From Caprella mutica (taxonomy: Eukaryota > Arthropoda > Malacostraca > Amphipoda > Caprellidae): 64,000 nt of DNA. This document shows positions 21,061 to 34,400 of this stretch, piece after piece. Below the pieces are notes generated by a model that did no database searches, was not told where the DNA came from, and saw only the letters and a list, made by a program, of their open reading frames with translations. The stretch covers positions 239,877 through 303,876 of the forward strand of contig CANNZV010001178.1 of the NCBI GenBank assembly GCA_947561585.1. The letters run 5' to 3'. The translations under genes were made by a program, and so were the position numbers. Every line of letters starts with the position of its first letter. Position 1 is the stretch's first letter.

Positions 21061-23690
21061 TTTGTTTTAACCCACGCAGGAGCAATGTTATGTCAAGGGT
21101 CCACTGATCATGTTCAGGTTTATTATGTAAATAAGTGAATGAAGTGTACAACCAAAAGAAGCGAGACCTTTTCATTCAACTACATCCTAAAATTGTACAG
21201 CAAGGTGGAGGCGAGTTATTCACGAATAAAGGGGGAAAATTCCAGGAGAGTCAAGGTAGTGCATGCATTCATGCTCAGAGTATACCGCAAATAAACCAGT
21301 GCGGAAAACTGCCAGTCACTTATTGGCAATTTATGTATTTTCTGACTTTTAATAAACACATTCTAAGAACATTTTAATTCATAAAGAACAGCATAGTCAT
21401 TTGTCAAGTGATTAACGAGACATTCATTTTTTACAGTTATAACTAAAGTATATAGATTATTGAATTACATATTATTCAATGGAAAATAGTATTTCAACTA
21501 AACTAGTTTATTAAACACACAGTAAGCCAAACTTCAGTGCACACAAAGAAATTTTAATTACCATTTTAACTTATTGGTTAAGTCACGTACATTTTAAAAC
21601 CATGTATATGTTTATATATCTATATAGGATTTTATATTTTTATAAAATTTATATCTTGTATATCATAAATTAAGTGTATGTTACATCACTTATATATATG
21701 TTCAATATTTATTACATTTACAATTTTATTCTCCATATCATTAACACCTTCATTTTTACTATTTTCATTTATATGTAAAAGTATTATTAATTTATATGCA
21801 ATCCAATTTGATCGAGTGAAATTGCCAGAGAATTAGGTTGGTAGTATTAGTTTTATAATCATAGATGTTGTGTTGCAAATTCTAAATATTTCATAAGCAT
21901 CGATCGAATTTGTTTTATAATAAGTATAAGCGAATATTAAGCTTGAAGGCTTGTTCAATTATCAAATTATAAACTAAAATGAAATAATTAGACACTAAAC
22001 CCGTTATGAAATGATAGTGTAGAGATGCGTTGTGTAAACAAAGAAATTGTACTCTGTCCCTAATGCAATCATTTATTTGTTTCTCCATCTTTTAGTATTT
22101 TCTAAAAAAGATTTTATTTTTTAATTTTTATCATGTATTTGATTTTTTACTGTAATATTTATACAATAATATATTTTATGTATTTTTCTAATGAAGAAAA
22201 CTATATTTATGTTTTGTATACTAACTAACAATGAATGTTCCCTTAACTCTTATAAACTAAGAGCGAACGTCGTTTTTTTATAAATAAAAATGTTATTACT
22301 GACTAAAGTCATTAAATCCAGTAAGTGCCTGGCAGTTTTCTGCTTGGCAGTTTTCCGCCTGGCAGTTTTTCGAACACCGGTAAATCACTTCATAAAATTC
22401 AAATCTATAAATTTAAGTTTTCATTGTTAAATTTTTAGATTTTCTTATGTGTCTGTAGTAAGTAATATTAAGCAACATGATCAATAGAGTGTATAGTGGT
22501 CAGGAAGCATGTTTATATTTTTGCTTCTTTTTCACAAACATTCGAAGTTAACTCAGAAAATTAGTAAGCTAAAAGAGTAACTTAATAATCATATATTCCT
22601 TAGTAAATTCTCAATATTTCACAAACATCGATCAAACTTGTTTTCAAAATAAGTAGAAACCCATTAAACCTTATCAGAAAAAAAATTAACCTTTGTAGCG
22701 TCAACGCAGGTATTGCCCCGCACTTTCTGAACAAGTCCAATTATCTCTAAAATTATTCCAGATAGAAAAGATCTGTAGGATGCAAAGGAAAGAGGTAGTC
22801 ACTTATTTTATACATTCAAAACGGCTTAGCGCTATGACCAATGGGTTAACAGTTATTCAACTTTTTCTAAAAAAATTGCTACCCAAGCAAACCGGGCATT
22901 AATCCCGCACCATTCAGGGCATTATCCCACACTGCGGAATAATGCCCTGCATCACTCCAGGCAATATCCTGCATCACAGGTTAATGGCCTGCTCCCCTAT
23001 TAAGTTGGAAACTAATAGATCAATCCAAATTCGGATTACACAATCATAAAGAGAAACTTCTAAACTCTTAGAAACAGTGTTAAAAGTACGTAGTACAACA
23101 CTTGGAAATAGCGTCATGTGTTTGAACAAGTAACACCTATGGAAGTTAAGAGGCTCAATATTGAGCCACCTGAAAATATAATGTTGAGCCACCTCAATAT
23201 TGAGCCACCTGAAAATTAGAATAGCACATAATTTACTATTACGAAAAAGTTATAAGTTAAAATATACTTTAAATGTTGCACAAAAATCAGAAAATAGTTT
23301 AATTTCATATCTGTGAAGTCAGATTCACGTTACAGACAAGAGTTTATTTTATATTACGCTCTTTGTTGGAGCATAAATATTTCGGCATAATAAAAGTTTA
23401 GGCCGGCATCTTTTCGCACATACACTACACACTGTATGTACACACCCACGCACACAGACACGTACAGTACAAACACAAAAGATGGCTGCAACACACCCAA
23501 CTTTTGTTAAATAACGTTTTCAATGATATTTTTTTTTAATTCCACATTACCTCATGCTATTATCCAATCTTTATAGTCATGCGGACGAAAACTAAAAAAA
23601 TGACTGTTGATGAAATTGCTACTGGTCTTTTTACACTCAAAATAGTAACAAATTTTTAGTCTTGAAGACGATTCATTCAGGATAATTAGA
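21061..23690. other. Intergenic, AT-rich, with short word arrays
   Basis: No gene is supported. Small arrays of variable words occur: CTGGCAGTTTTC three times at 22329-22376 (the inverse CGGAAAACTGCCAG occurs once at about 21301), GCATTATCCCGCA-like words at 22894-22985, and ATTGAGCCACCTGAAAAT at 23155-23215. A CA-rich run (CACACCCACGCACACAGACA) lies near 23440. The ORF at 21135-21377 has no recognisable domain. Confidence 0.5.
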
Positions 23691-23694
23691 TCAT

Positions 23695-24295
23695 TAGAGA
23701 GATCGGTCGCGTTGGCCGCCATCATAATTCTCTATTCCACGTGACCCACAGCAATTCTGTTTACTATGACGTGACCTCTTGTTTACATTCATAACGTCAC
23801 AGCCTACCCAGAATAAATTTGAATAATACATGGAACTGGGGTACTGTACTATTCTGTTTACTATGCCGGTACTGTGTGAATAAGTCCGTTGAAATTAAAA
23901 TAACGATATATTTTTTCACTGACACTAAAACACTGAGAGGAGACGGACCGGACCGGAGACGTCCCGGACGTATCACTGGCATGTATGAAGAAGCCTTAAA
24001 AGGAGAATCGAACGAGATCTAAAATGTTGATACCTGTGGAAGCGGAAGGTTATTAACGAATTTACATGATTTAAATTTTATTATAAATTAAATTGATTTA
24101 TATATAAACTAATTAAAAAGGTCTTTCGTCTTAGCTTATATCTTGAGCCTTGACTTGACATAACCTATTATTTTAATTTCTTAATTAATGAAATTTTCCA
24201 GCGGTGGAATATTCCGTGGTGGATTTTTCAGGGTGGAACTATCCGTGGTGAAGTGTTAAGTAACTTTCACGTCTGACTGCTCTTTTATTGTTTCA
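23695..24295 (+). promoter_or_regulatory. Candidate promoter, first exon and intron of the zinc-finger gene
   Basis: A locally GC-richer block about 0.5 kb upstream of the zinc-finger reading frame contains CCACGTGACC, ATGACGTGACC and AACGTCAC, which are E-box and CRE-like words. A possible first exon ends near 24049 (CTGTGGAAGCGGAAG followed by GTTATT, a weak donor). A good acceptor (TTTTATTGTTTCAG) ends at 24296. The words GGTGGAATATTCCGTGGTGG at 24204-24256 form another short-word array. The promoter assignment is inference. Confidence 0.35.
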
Positions 24296-24359
24296 GATTG
24301 ACTCTGCAGGTCCTGCGACCCTCAATTGAGAAGAAGTAATTTATAAGCAGCACGATGTG

Positions 24360-25379
<1,020 letters not shown>

Positions 25380-26470
25380 TAATTATCTCTGAGAGATTAT
25401 GGTCTTGTATCTCTTCTGAGAAGCTCATTGATGGTAAATGATGGCACTTTGGGAGTGCAAGATATCCATTCTCACTCATCAAATATCAATGAATAACTAC
25501 AAACAGATGAAGCAAACGCATCTACATATTAACTAGATTGATTTATGCTACAAAAAAGAAAACTGTTCAACAAACAGCTCTGCTTTATTAAAACTAAATT
25601 CCCTTTTTTGTATATATTAGCTAGTTGTATATATGTTTAATTATGTATCATTAAATTTTCATATGTTGTTGATTTTTTTCATGCAGTTCATTAAACTTTA
25701 TACATACTATAATTTCAATGAAATTTTTTGCAGTATGGTAGATATCTTATTGTAATGTTAGGAAACGTAATAAAATTCTTCATCTGAAGTGTGTTTTTAT
25801 AACTTATTCTTTATTACTAATTTGTTAACTCCAATCTTACCAATCCATGGTGATTGTGATGGTTTAGATCACTGCAGACCAGCAGTCAGTCAGCACTAGG
25901 TTTAACTTTCGTTATTTTGATGGCATTAGCCAGTAGAAAGTACGGCAGTGGCGGCCTTCCCTTCCACTGCCCTAATTGCTATTCGAGTGAGAAGTTGTTT
26001 GCTGTGGTCACTTTACATCCAAACTCCCTTGTCTTGTATATTTTACCTTCAGATTAGGTTTAAGAAGAACAAGAAAAAGTTATTCCGTAATGACTTGGTA
26101 AGGAATCAGAAAGGAAATTTAATTTCACTTTGAATATAATAGGGACACTGAGGTAGGAAATAAAACAAAACGTAGTTATAAACATGCAGTTAATGTGAAC
26201 AATATAGTCAATTCTAACATCAGTTTTTCTTCTCAACAGGTAAGAAAAATATATAATAACAATAACATTAATTTATATCTTTGAATGATATTATCCAACA
26301 TGTTATTAGCTTCAAGAGGAAATTGGAGTTATTAATTTACTCCTCAGAGATTATTTGATTACAATAAAAATAATTAGAAACTATGACTTTCATTAAAACA
26401 AATAATTAATATTATTTTTGATATATTCTGCATGTGTGTTGTGAGTTGGTACGCACGTTAATCCTTTTAA
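25380..26470. other. Zinc-finger 3' region and intergenic DNA
   Basis: A polyadenylation signal AATAAA lies near 25769, plausible for the zinc-finger transcript. No gene is supported beyond it. The open frame 25948-26133 is not recognisable. Confidence 0.5.
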
Positions 26471-27530
26471 AAAGGTGTGCAGATGTTTCGTCGACAAATT
26501 GTTGTAAGGGCAATATTAACACACTCTAATGTTACAAAACATGTAGTTTAACTGAATAATGTATCAAACGATCAAATTGCAAAATAGAATAATGGTAAGG
26601 GGGAAAACTATTAAATAAATTTCAGTTGTTTTTCTACTTTTTTTTTTACTCTACCAAAACTACTCAATATTAGCAAATTATTTTAAAATAATTTAATATT
26701 TTTGGGCCGAAATACGTTTGTGATGTTTAATATTCAAAACAGAATCCTCTCAATAATTTATGTTTCATAATGATAAGATTTATATCGTCGGATTTGCCAT
26801 CGACTAGTATTTTTCAGTAGTAAATGCCCACTGTTCGACTACTGCGAGTGTTCGGTAAGTGAGAGGAAATCCTAAATTGAGTGGCAAGATTTTAGTAAAA
26901 AAAACTCGCAGTTGACTGTTTATCGATTTTTCAGGTTATTGTTTTACCAAAAAGTGATTCTTTGAAACAAGTAGTTCGCTTAAAATAGTCATCGAACGGT
27001 ATCCCATTTTAGAATTTAATAATGTAAGAAAAAATATTAAATATCCTCTCAAGGCTTTAAGAAAATTACGAGTTTATTACATAACATTTAGAAATAATTT
27101 ATTATTATTCATATTATTATTAATATTCTCAAAGTACTTGAAAAGACACCTTTACCCGAGTCAACATGGCAAGATACTAATAGGCAGTTGTGACACGAGG
27201 CTACTTATAGAAAAGAATTAAATTAAAGAATGCTCTCCGTGTGTTGATTTAGTGTTTTAGTTTTTTAATAATTTCATTATTTGGTACAATATATTTTTTT
27301 CAAGATACTTTAAAATAATTTGGTATTATTAAGATGTTCCAGTTTAGTATTAAAGTAGAAAAAAGATTGAATATTATTTAATTGTTTTCCTCCTTACCAT
27401 TATTCCATTTTGTAATTTGATCGTTTGATTCATTATTCTGTTACAGTATATGTTATGTATTATTAGTGTAAGTTAATACCCCTTTACAAAATTTATCAAC
27501 GAAACGTCTTGTCAACGAAATGTCTGTCAA
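26468..27530. mobile_element. Foldback-like element with GTTTCGTTGACAAATT ends
   Basis: Inverted arms run from GATGTTTCGTCGACAAATTG (from about 26480, inward to about 26605) to the mirror sequence at about 27390-27515. At the right tip GTCAACGAAACGTCTT is repeated as short words. The middle has a second inverted set around 26640-26760 and 27265-27380. No 9-bp duplication is clear here. No ORF. Confidence 0.65.
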
Positions 27531-28186
27531 CCATAAATACACATCGAAACATATAAAATTACAAAAAACTTAAGACATAATAAGCAAATATTATGAATAT
27601 TATTTACTAAACACACTTCTCTAATCTAATAAAACTAATCAATTTTAATGAAAAATACTTAATAACTATAAACACATCTTATAATAAAGGAATATAATAT
27701 TAATAATTATTCTTTGCTGTTCACCTGTACAGGAAAACTCTGTCCAGCCTAAAGATATTTCTGCCCAGCTAATAGGTTACTCTGTCCATATTATCGGTAG
27801 ATCTCATTATCTTGATGGTTGATTTGTCTAGTCAGTAAAGTTATGACTATAAGGTTTAGTTGTTCAGTTTACTCTATATTGGTATGTGTTTAATTCATAA
27901 TAAATTTTATTTGTTGGATTTCTTGTAACTGATATCAACTTATTAATTATACAAATAATAGGTGTGTTCATATCCACAGCACTCTTCAAAAGAAGATATA
28001 GCGTATCATTTATTATAGTCCAATAATTGCATTTTTCTTAATAGTAGGTTTAAAGTATAAAATGAACCATTTCTATCAATTGAGTATGTATATTATAGTA
28101 AAACAAATCATTTACCAATAAGCTTGCCATTTGTTGTTAATATTAATTTTTCCCCGGTTTTGTTGTGTATTATTGTTTGATGTTAA

Positions 28187-28471
28187 TTATGGAGTAATGA
28201 GGGCCAATAGTTTAGAGAGATAGTTTCCCAACTGATTGGTTATGTCACGTAACTCCAAAGAGACCATAACAAACACCATAGAGGTGAAGATGAGGTTAAC
28301 CAGGGGAGAGTCTCGTATTATCTCTAGAGTAGTGTGAGTGTTGTCAGCTAAAAAGATGTGGTACTGAAGAATAAACAACTCTAAGGATATACTACCGCAC
28401 CAAACGAAGAACCGCGAATGGTAAGATCTTGCTGTAGTGGTCAAGTTCCTCAGAATTACAAACACTCCTAT
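28187..28471 (-). CDS. CASD1: CASD1-like terminal exon
   Basis: Acceptor GTTTTAATTTCAG before 28471, phase 0. It encodes IGVFVILRNLTTTARSYHSR and the most conserved block of the family, SLELFILQYHIFLADNTHT, then two hydrophobic segments, and ends in TAA at 28187-28189. No AATAAA stands out immediately downstream. Confidence 0.92.
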   Translation of the reverse strand: MGVFVILRNLTTTARSYHSRFFVWCGSISLELFILQYHIFLADNTHTTLEIIRDSPLVNLIFTSMVFVMVSLELRDITNQLGNYLSKLLALITP

Positions 28472-31400
28472 CTGAAATTAAAACAAATTTATAAACTTCA
28501 AATTATCAATTAGATTAAAATTTATCATAAATATATTACTTTGAAAATGCAACCAATAATATAGAACATATAGTGTATATTTTATTATATCCGCTATTTA
28601 AAAATCATTTTGTAAACTAAGAACAAATCCACTCACTGGCAACCAAACGATCCAGGGATGCATCCGATTGTACGAGAATTTATTTTCATGAGAAAGAGCT
28701 ATGAAAGAGTACAGTGATGACATCACAATACTGACAGACACCATCAACACTGCAGATAACTTGTTCGTGGTTTTGAATGGGAAATTGATACTCTTGTATG
28801 TACAGACGAGTGCCAGAGCAATTCCATATATAATGCTGTCAATAAATGTACAACACATCAGCTCATGTCAATGAATTATAAATCATTACTAATTCGTTAT
28901 AGGAATAATAGATAAGGTACCTATATCGATCAAGCTGCCACCTGAACACCCATTCGTTATTTGCGAGAGTCATTTTCATCTCAGCAGACTTGAGTGGTAG
29001 AAGTTTGTGTTGACCACTCGAGTTATCCTGAAAGATATAAATAGGTGCAGGACTAATTGAACATTATTGTAGACTAATTAACTACAGTAACTATCAACTA
29101 TTTAAGATAAAAGTTCTGACACTTACTTCCATCAAAAAGTCACTACTTATATCTAAATTCCACTAGTAGTCGCTCATACCAATGATCCTGCAATTATATT
29201 AGAATCCAGCAGACTAGTTTTCTACTCATCCTGAACGGTATTCGGTAAATTCATGGCAGTAAATTCATCGCCGTAAATTCATCGCATGGTAAATTCATCG
29301 CGTGGTAAATTCATCGCATTTTAAATTCATCGCGTTGTAAATTCATTGCAGGGTTAATTCATTGCATGGTAAATTCTTCGCATGGTACATAATAAAATTA
29401 AATTGATAAACTTAAATAAACTTTTTGCAAATTATTGCACCGACCTTACTTTATATTTTTTTTATCAGATACATTTTTTTGAGCAGTTGTAACGATAGAA
29501 TTTAATTTATTATATTAACGGTTTGCTTTAGCAACATATCCATATATTATTTCGTGGACCGACAATTGAGCCCCGACAATTGGGTTCGCCGACAATTGGG
29601 CAAGCGACAATTGGGCCCAAGGACCATTATATTATTTGCTCATTTTTTCAGAGTCTACTATATCAACTTAATTAAAGACCATTGCTACCGTAATAACTAT
29701 GGATAAAAATATAGTCTTGAGCATAATTAAAATAAAGTTTTGCATAAAAATATAGTATTAAGCATTATTAAAATATAGAATATTCCTAATATGGAAAAAA
29801 ACATTCTCGTTTTGAAAAATATATATATTTTTAATAGATCATATTCATGTTATGAATAAATACTATTATTCTTTGAAACTACTATAATTTTCTGTTCTGA
29901 GACAGATCATGTAAGCAAAATATTTCATAGCTACAGTACCTTTATGAGTTTATATAGTGAACACCTGTGAAGTGAATGAGTTAGGATGTAGCCAATAGAA
30001 AATTAGAATGTAGCTATTTTAGATGAAGAGACAATAGAAAATAAGAATGTGGGTATTTAAAAAAGGCCGTGGGCCCGTGGCCCACCAAGACTTGTTGAAA
30101 TCATTGGAACATACAACTCGAATTAAAGTTAATGTGAATTTGTTGAAACCCACTCACTATTCAGTGTTCATTATAGAAGAGTTTTATAAATTAGTATTAC
30201 AAAATGTATTCTCACAATCTCATTTCATCCCTACAACTGTTCAATTTTTCTTAGTTCAATGTAACTAAAATATTTAAAATTCACATGACATGATTCAAGT
30301 TAAGAAGAATTATTAAAATACTTCAAAGATTTTCATTACTCCGAAACAGGATCCGGAAAATTGATCGAAAGAAATTGACCGAATGGAAAATTGGTCGAAT
30401 GGAAAATTAATCGAAAGGAAAATTGATCGAATGGAAAATTGGTCGAATGGAAAATTGGTCGAATGGAAAATTAATCGAAAGGAAAATTGATCGAATGGAA
30501 AATTGGTCGAATGGAAAATTGATTGAAATGAAAATTGGTCGAGTGGAAAATTGATCGAATGGAAAATTGATCGAAAGGAAAATTGAGCAAACAAGAATTG
30601 ATCGAATGGAGAATTGATCAAACCAAAATTTATCGAAAATGATAATTGATCGATTTACACTAATTGACGATGATAACTAAAACCATGGATTACCAAAGAA
30701 ACTTACTTGTAATAAATTACAGCTGATAGATTTTTTCACCATGATTTATCTATACTAATAATTTCATTAGTTGTTTATTTATTTGGTGTCCGCTTTTACT
30801 CGACGGGTATTAAACATGAAGAATGTAACTATGATACGCATGGGAATAATTGACTTGACATTTAAATATCCTGCTTCTATTCAATTTTTAGAATTATTTA
30901 ATCTATAAAATAAATTAGACTATGCAGAAAATTTATTTATAATTGAATTCATTAAAAGTATAACGTAATAATGGGAAATAAAATGGTATTGATGATGACC
31001 CGTTATTTTTAACGGGAAAGTACATTAGTTTATAATAATAATAAATTGTATAATGATAATACATAAAAACAATTTGTATGTGATATTTCTTTAATAGACT
31101 ATTTTTCTATAAAAGAGAATTATATGCTTTGAAATATATCATAATTTGGAGAATTTTAAGTTTTCTTAGTTCTATAGATACTTCAAATAAATTGTGAAAT
31201 GAAAGTTAAATAATCAATTAATTCCTTCAGTGTAGGTCAGAACCAAAAGCCATATTGCTGATGTCAAAAGGGAATTAAATACAAGGGACAGGAAGAAGAA
31301 GTCATAAAGGAAACAACAAAATCACTTAACACAGTCGGATACAATGCTCATTGATTTCCCCTAAAACTGCAAGTATCGTTAAAAATTGATAAACTTAGTA

Positions 31401-34400
31401 AAATGGGAAAAAAGACAATACGTAATTCAAATTACAATAGTTCGGAGACCGAGGAATTCCACCCACTTCTGTTCCATTCACGACAGACAGCTTCAGAATA
31501 GAGCACTTAGGGTCTTCCAGATGGAAGAAGAGAATAATGAAGGGCAATAACAAAAGTCATATTAGATATTGAGGAAGTACATTATTGGTTAAAAAATGCA
31601 TGGAAATACAATGGAAATAATAGATAAATACATGTAAAAAAAAGGATGAGGATACATCAAGTATGAAATGATGCAAAATACTAGAATTGAAAATAATCTG
31701 CAGTTTTTGTTTTGTTGCTGATAAATTCGATCAATTTTCTATTCGACCTATTTTCCATTCGATCTATTTTCCTTTCGACAAATTTTCCATTTGACAAATT
31801 TTCCAATCGACCAATTTTCAACAATTTTCAATTAGATCAATTTTCCTTTAGATTAATTTTCCATTCGACCAATTTTTCATTCGGTCAATTGCTTTCGGTC
31901 AATTGCTTTCGGTCAATTTTCCTAGACCCCACCGAAACATTAGATTAGTATCCGAATATGTTAACGGGCTTGCTAATATATACCCGAACGAATTAAAAAA
32001 ATGAATACCTATTTTAAAGAATATAAAATATATTTCAAAGATAATATTGTCACTGCACTAGTAATAACAAAGTAACACTTCTTAATTGTGTCTTTTCTGG
32101 GTTCAATTATTTTCGGGCCCAATTGTCGTGGGACCAATTTTCCTGGGCCCTATTGTCGGTGTACCATATCGTTTGTAACGTTACAATGTCTTTTAAAAAA
32201 ATCATCTTTTATTTACCTCTCTATTATTTGTATTATCTATACCTTTCTGTTATATGTTACAGATGATTTATTATATTATGTTACAGATGATTTATTATAT
32301 GTTACAGATGATTTATTATATGTTACAGATGATTTATTATATGTTACAGATGATTTATTATATGCGATGAATTTACCTGCGATGAAATTACCATGCGATG
32401 AATTTACTATGCGATGAATTTTTCATGCGATGAATTTACCACGCGATGAATGTACCATGCGATGAATTTACCATACGATGAATTTACCATGCGATGAATT
32501 TATCGCGATGAATAAATATACTGCAATGAATTTACCCGCAATGAATTTACACTGATCCATACTGAACAGAGCCTAGTCTAATTTTAATTAAGAAAGCTTG
32601 GCAAGTATATAATATGATTCTTCCTTTTTGAGCGACAATATCAATATCAAACGAAACGGTATGTTTTGGTTACCGAATTACATATTCTATAAGAGTGTTT
32701 GACTTATATAATGAATTGATTGATTGATTAGTTGAGAAGTTGTTCTTCTTAACGCTTCAGAATCTTCTATAAAGCATCGTGTACTAGATTGTGGAAAGAC
32801 CAGTTTCACAGTCCAGTTAATGCAATCATAGACTTCGATTTCTCGAAATATTTGAGTACTAGAAGAGATCGAAAAGCCTTATGGTCAGCAAGCATCAGTC
32901 TCATGATATCTTGAGGATTCTGGTTTAAGGATTAAGGAGATACTTGTATTCGTCGATCCGTGTGAGAATGTGAGATGGACATTGTGCAATCATGTGTTTT
33001 ATAGTCCGATAAATTGTGCAATCCTCACAATAGGGCTGATATTGCTGCACCTTGATGTATCGGTGGGTAACTGATGTGTGTGTAATACGTAGTCTGGAGA
33101 AAATTATTGCTTGTTTTCTATTGTTTAGTGGTTTCAATGGTACTATAGTGTCTTTTTACTGCGCAACTTGATAAGGTTCACCCAAGTCAATTAGTGGCCC
33201 AGCGTTCTCTCTCTAGCTCGCGCTCTCTCTCTCTCCCTCTTCGTCTGTGATGTGAAAAGATACCTTTTTATTGTATGGTGGATTACTTTAACCAACTGCA
33301 GCCAATTTATTTGCTTCCCCATTACCAGTGTTCCAACATGTGCTGGACTCCAGCAAAATAGAACTTTTTATTTCTAGTTTCCAACTTTATCAGTAATATT
33401 ATAATTTTTCTGATAGCTAATAGGGTCGGTGGATTCAAAATAATTCGTTACCCTCATATTGTTAGTAGAGTCACAGTACAGGGTCGTGCAGCTAAATTGG
33501 GACTAACATAACTTTTTTTAAATTCGCTATTATGAAAGGCAAATAATGATTAAATGCAATTTTTACTTTTATTTATTTGTTCGTTATTGTCTACAGAACA
33601 AAATCATTCTATGTGACTACCCTTTGCGTCAATAATTTGAGAGATTCTCGAGCGAAACCGTGAACAACTCCTTTTTACATCCTCGGGGTCAAGATTACGA
33701 AATGCCCGACGAATGGCGGCCTTCAGAAAGTTGACACTTGGATGTGAAGTTACGTTAGACTCTCCCTCAATGACCCAAACAGCCAATAGTCACAAACATT
33801 CATATCTGGGGAGCTGCTGGGCCAAATATCCTTCGGGACCATCAAAGGAAGATTCTCCTTCAGGAATTTGAAGGGTTCGTAGTTCCTACGTATCCACGGC
33901 ATCAAAACATCTTTCAGAAATTTCAAGTACTCCGCTGTGTTGATCTTAAGGCGCGCTTCGATGAAATGAGGAGGCATCACCTTATTATCACTTGCGACGG
34001 CTGCAAAAACCATAACAGAAGCGGGATTTTTGCTCTGCATCACAGGAGAAACTTCTGAACGATCGGAGGCAACTACCCGAGTGTTCTGGCGATTTGCAAC
34101 CTCATCAAAAACGATTTTTTTCTCGTCAACAAAAACGCGGACATGTCCTCCTTTGTGTTTCAGATGGTTCAGAAACTTTGGGCATCTTTCAGCTCTGAAG
34201 GCTCTGGAGCGGGTAGTTAGGAGGTTACGGACTCTCCTTACGTATGACTTCATACCAAGGTCATCCTTGACAGCCCTGCTGATGGTGCTACGACTCACGC
34301 TGCGCTTTTCTGCCAGTTTTGACATCAGCTGGCTTGGGTCTGACTTCAACGCCCTTTTTAGCCCAGCAAGGAATGTTTTGGTTCTCAATTTCGATCACTG

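Larger units (their letters stand above)
29556..32165. mobile_element. Nested foldback element with GACAATTGGGCC words
   Basis: Left words GGACCGACAATTGAGCCCCG and GCCGACAATTGGGCAAGCG lie at 29556-29627. The inverse (GGGCCCAATTGTCGTGGGACC, CCCTATTGTCGG) lies at 32097-32165. It lies wholly inside the 29237-32558 element and surrounds the 30349-31930 element. A target duplication is not clear. Confidence 0.6.
29237..32558. mobile_element. Foldback element with AAATTCATCGCATGGT word arrays (3.3 kb), 9-bp TSD
   Basis: Left arm: about ten words like GGTAAATTCATCGCAT at 29243-29390. Right arm: the inverse (GCGATGAATTTACCAT) at 32363-32550. Tips are GGTATTCGGTAAATTC and GGATCAGTGTAAATTC. The flanks ATCCTGAAC (29228-29236) and ATACTGAAC (32559-32567) match in 8 of 9 bases, a near-perfect 9-bp duplication. 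No transposase inside. Other elements are nested within. Confidence 0.8.

Noticed and set aside
20519..24256. Pairing of the AATTCACCGC array with the GGTGGAATATTCC array as one large foldback
   Set aside because: Words are only loosely similar, and the flanking 9-mers are reverse complements and not direct repeats, so no insertion signature.
30313..30621. FHSTNFPFDQFS-repeat ORF on the minus strand
   Set aside because: Reading of the foldback word array. The mirrored ORF at 31712-31948 comes from the other arm.
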